Shown piece after piece: positions 14,662 to 15,058 of a DNA stretch of 15,058 bases (position 1 is its first letter; each line of letters begins with the position of its first letter). Source of the stretch: an uncultured Clostridia bacterium. Lineage in GTDB: Bacteria > Bacillota > Clostridia > Christensenellales > CALWSW01. The stretch covers positions 1 through 15,058 of the forward strand of contig CALNBC010000128.1 of assembly GCA_937874755.1 (NCBI GenBank), read 5' to 3'. Under the pieces are notes generated by a model. That model was not told the origin of the DNA. It was given only the letters and a program-made list of their open reading frames with translations, and made no database searches. A program made the position numbers and the translations under genes.

Positions 14662-15058
<397 letters not shown>

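Overview
The window reads as one contiguous chromosome segment of a Gram-positive, low-to-mid-GC member of the Bacillota, most likely class Clostridia. The evidence is the block murB-rapZ-whiA-HPr-like-dnaE-(...)-pfkA, a class B-type sortase, bacterial SH3 repeats, strong AGGAGG-type Shine-Dalgarno sites, and a TRAP (MtrB) homologue. Coding density is high and no mobile element, rRNA, tRNA or CRISPR array was found. No species call is possible from this alone.

Layout. (1) 3-797: 3' part of cysS, closed by a strong hairpin terminator at 829-863. (2) 887-1913, minus strand: a two-gene operon of a RimJ/RimL-like acetyltransferase followed by a TrmO/TsaA-type tRNA methyltransferase, with one base between stop and start. 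(3) 1914-2094: divergent promoter region. (4) 2095-6064, plus strand: a secreted four-repeat SH3 protein with a very acidic insert, a sortase that appears to be a lipoprotein, a DUF1461/TIGR01906 membrane protein, then tsaD one base downstream. (5) 6069-6108: two perfect tandem copies of a 20-bp palindromic unit, followed by a metallo-beta-lactamase-fold hydrolase (6131-6850) and a terminator. (6) 7040-7600: a small membrane-anchored protein resembling a cut-down solute-binding protein. (7) 7737-15058: a long co-directional cluster murB, rapZ, whiA, crh-like, dnaE, comFB, mtrB, pfkA (cut by the window end), mostly with overlapping or nearly touching genes.

How the genes fit together. The last cluster joins wall precursor synthesis (MurB), the RapZ/YvcJ nucleotide-binding protein, the WhiA regulator, an HPr-like carbon-signalling protein, replication (DnaE) and glycolysis (PfkA). 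This is a familiar Bacillota arrangement, with three differences: the glmR/yvcK gene usually found between rapZ and whiA is absent; the HPr-like protein has Lys where HPr carries its phosphorylated His15 but keeps the Ser46 site, so it is Crh-like; and a ComFB-family gene plus a TRAP gene with their own extended -10 promoter lie between dnaE and pfkA. The 2095-5034 part is a cell-surface module of partly unknown purpose.

Most of the window is housekeeping. The points most worth a second look are the Crh-like protein, the comFB-mtrB insertion, the lipoprotein sortase, the tandem palindromes at 6069-6108, and the truncated binding-protein-like gene at 7040. I did not find a clearly new defence or mobile system.
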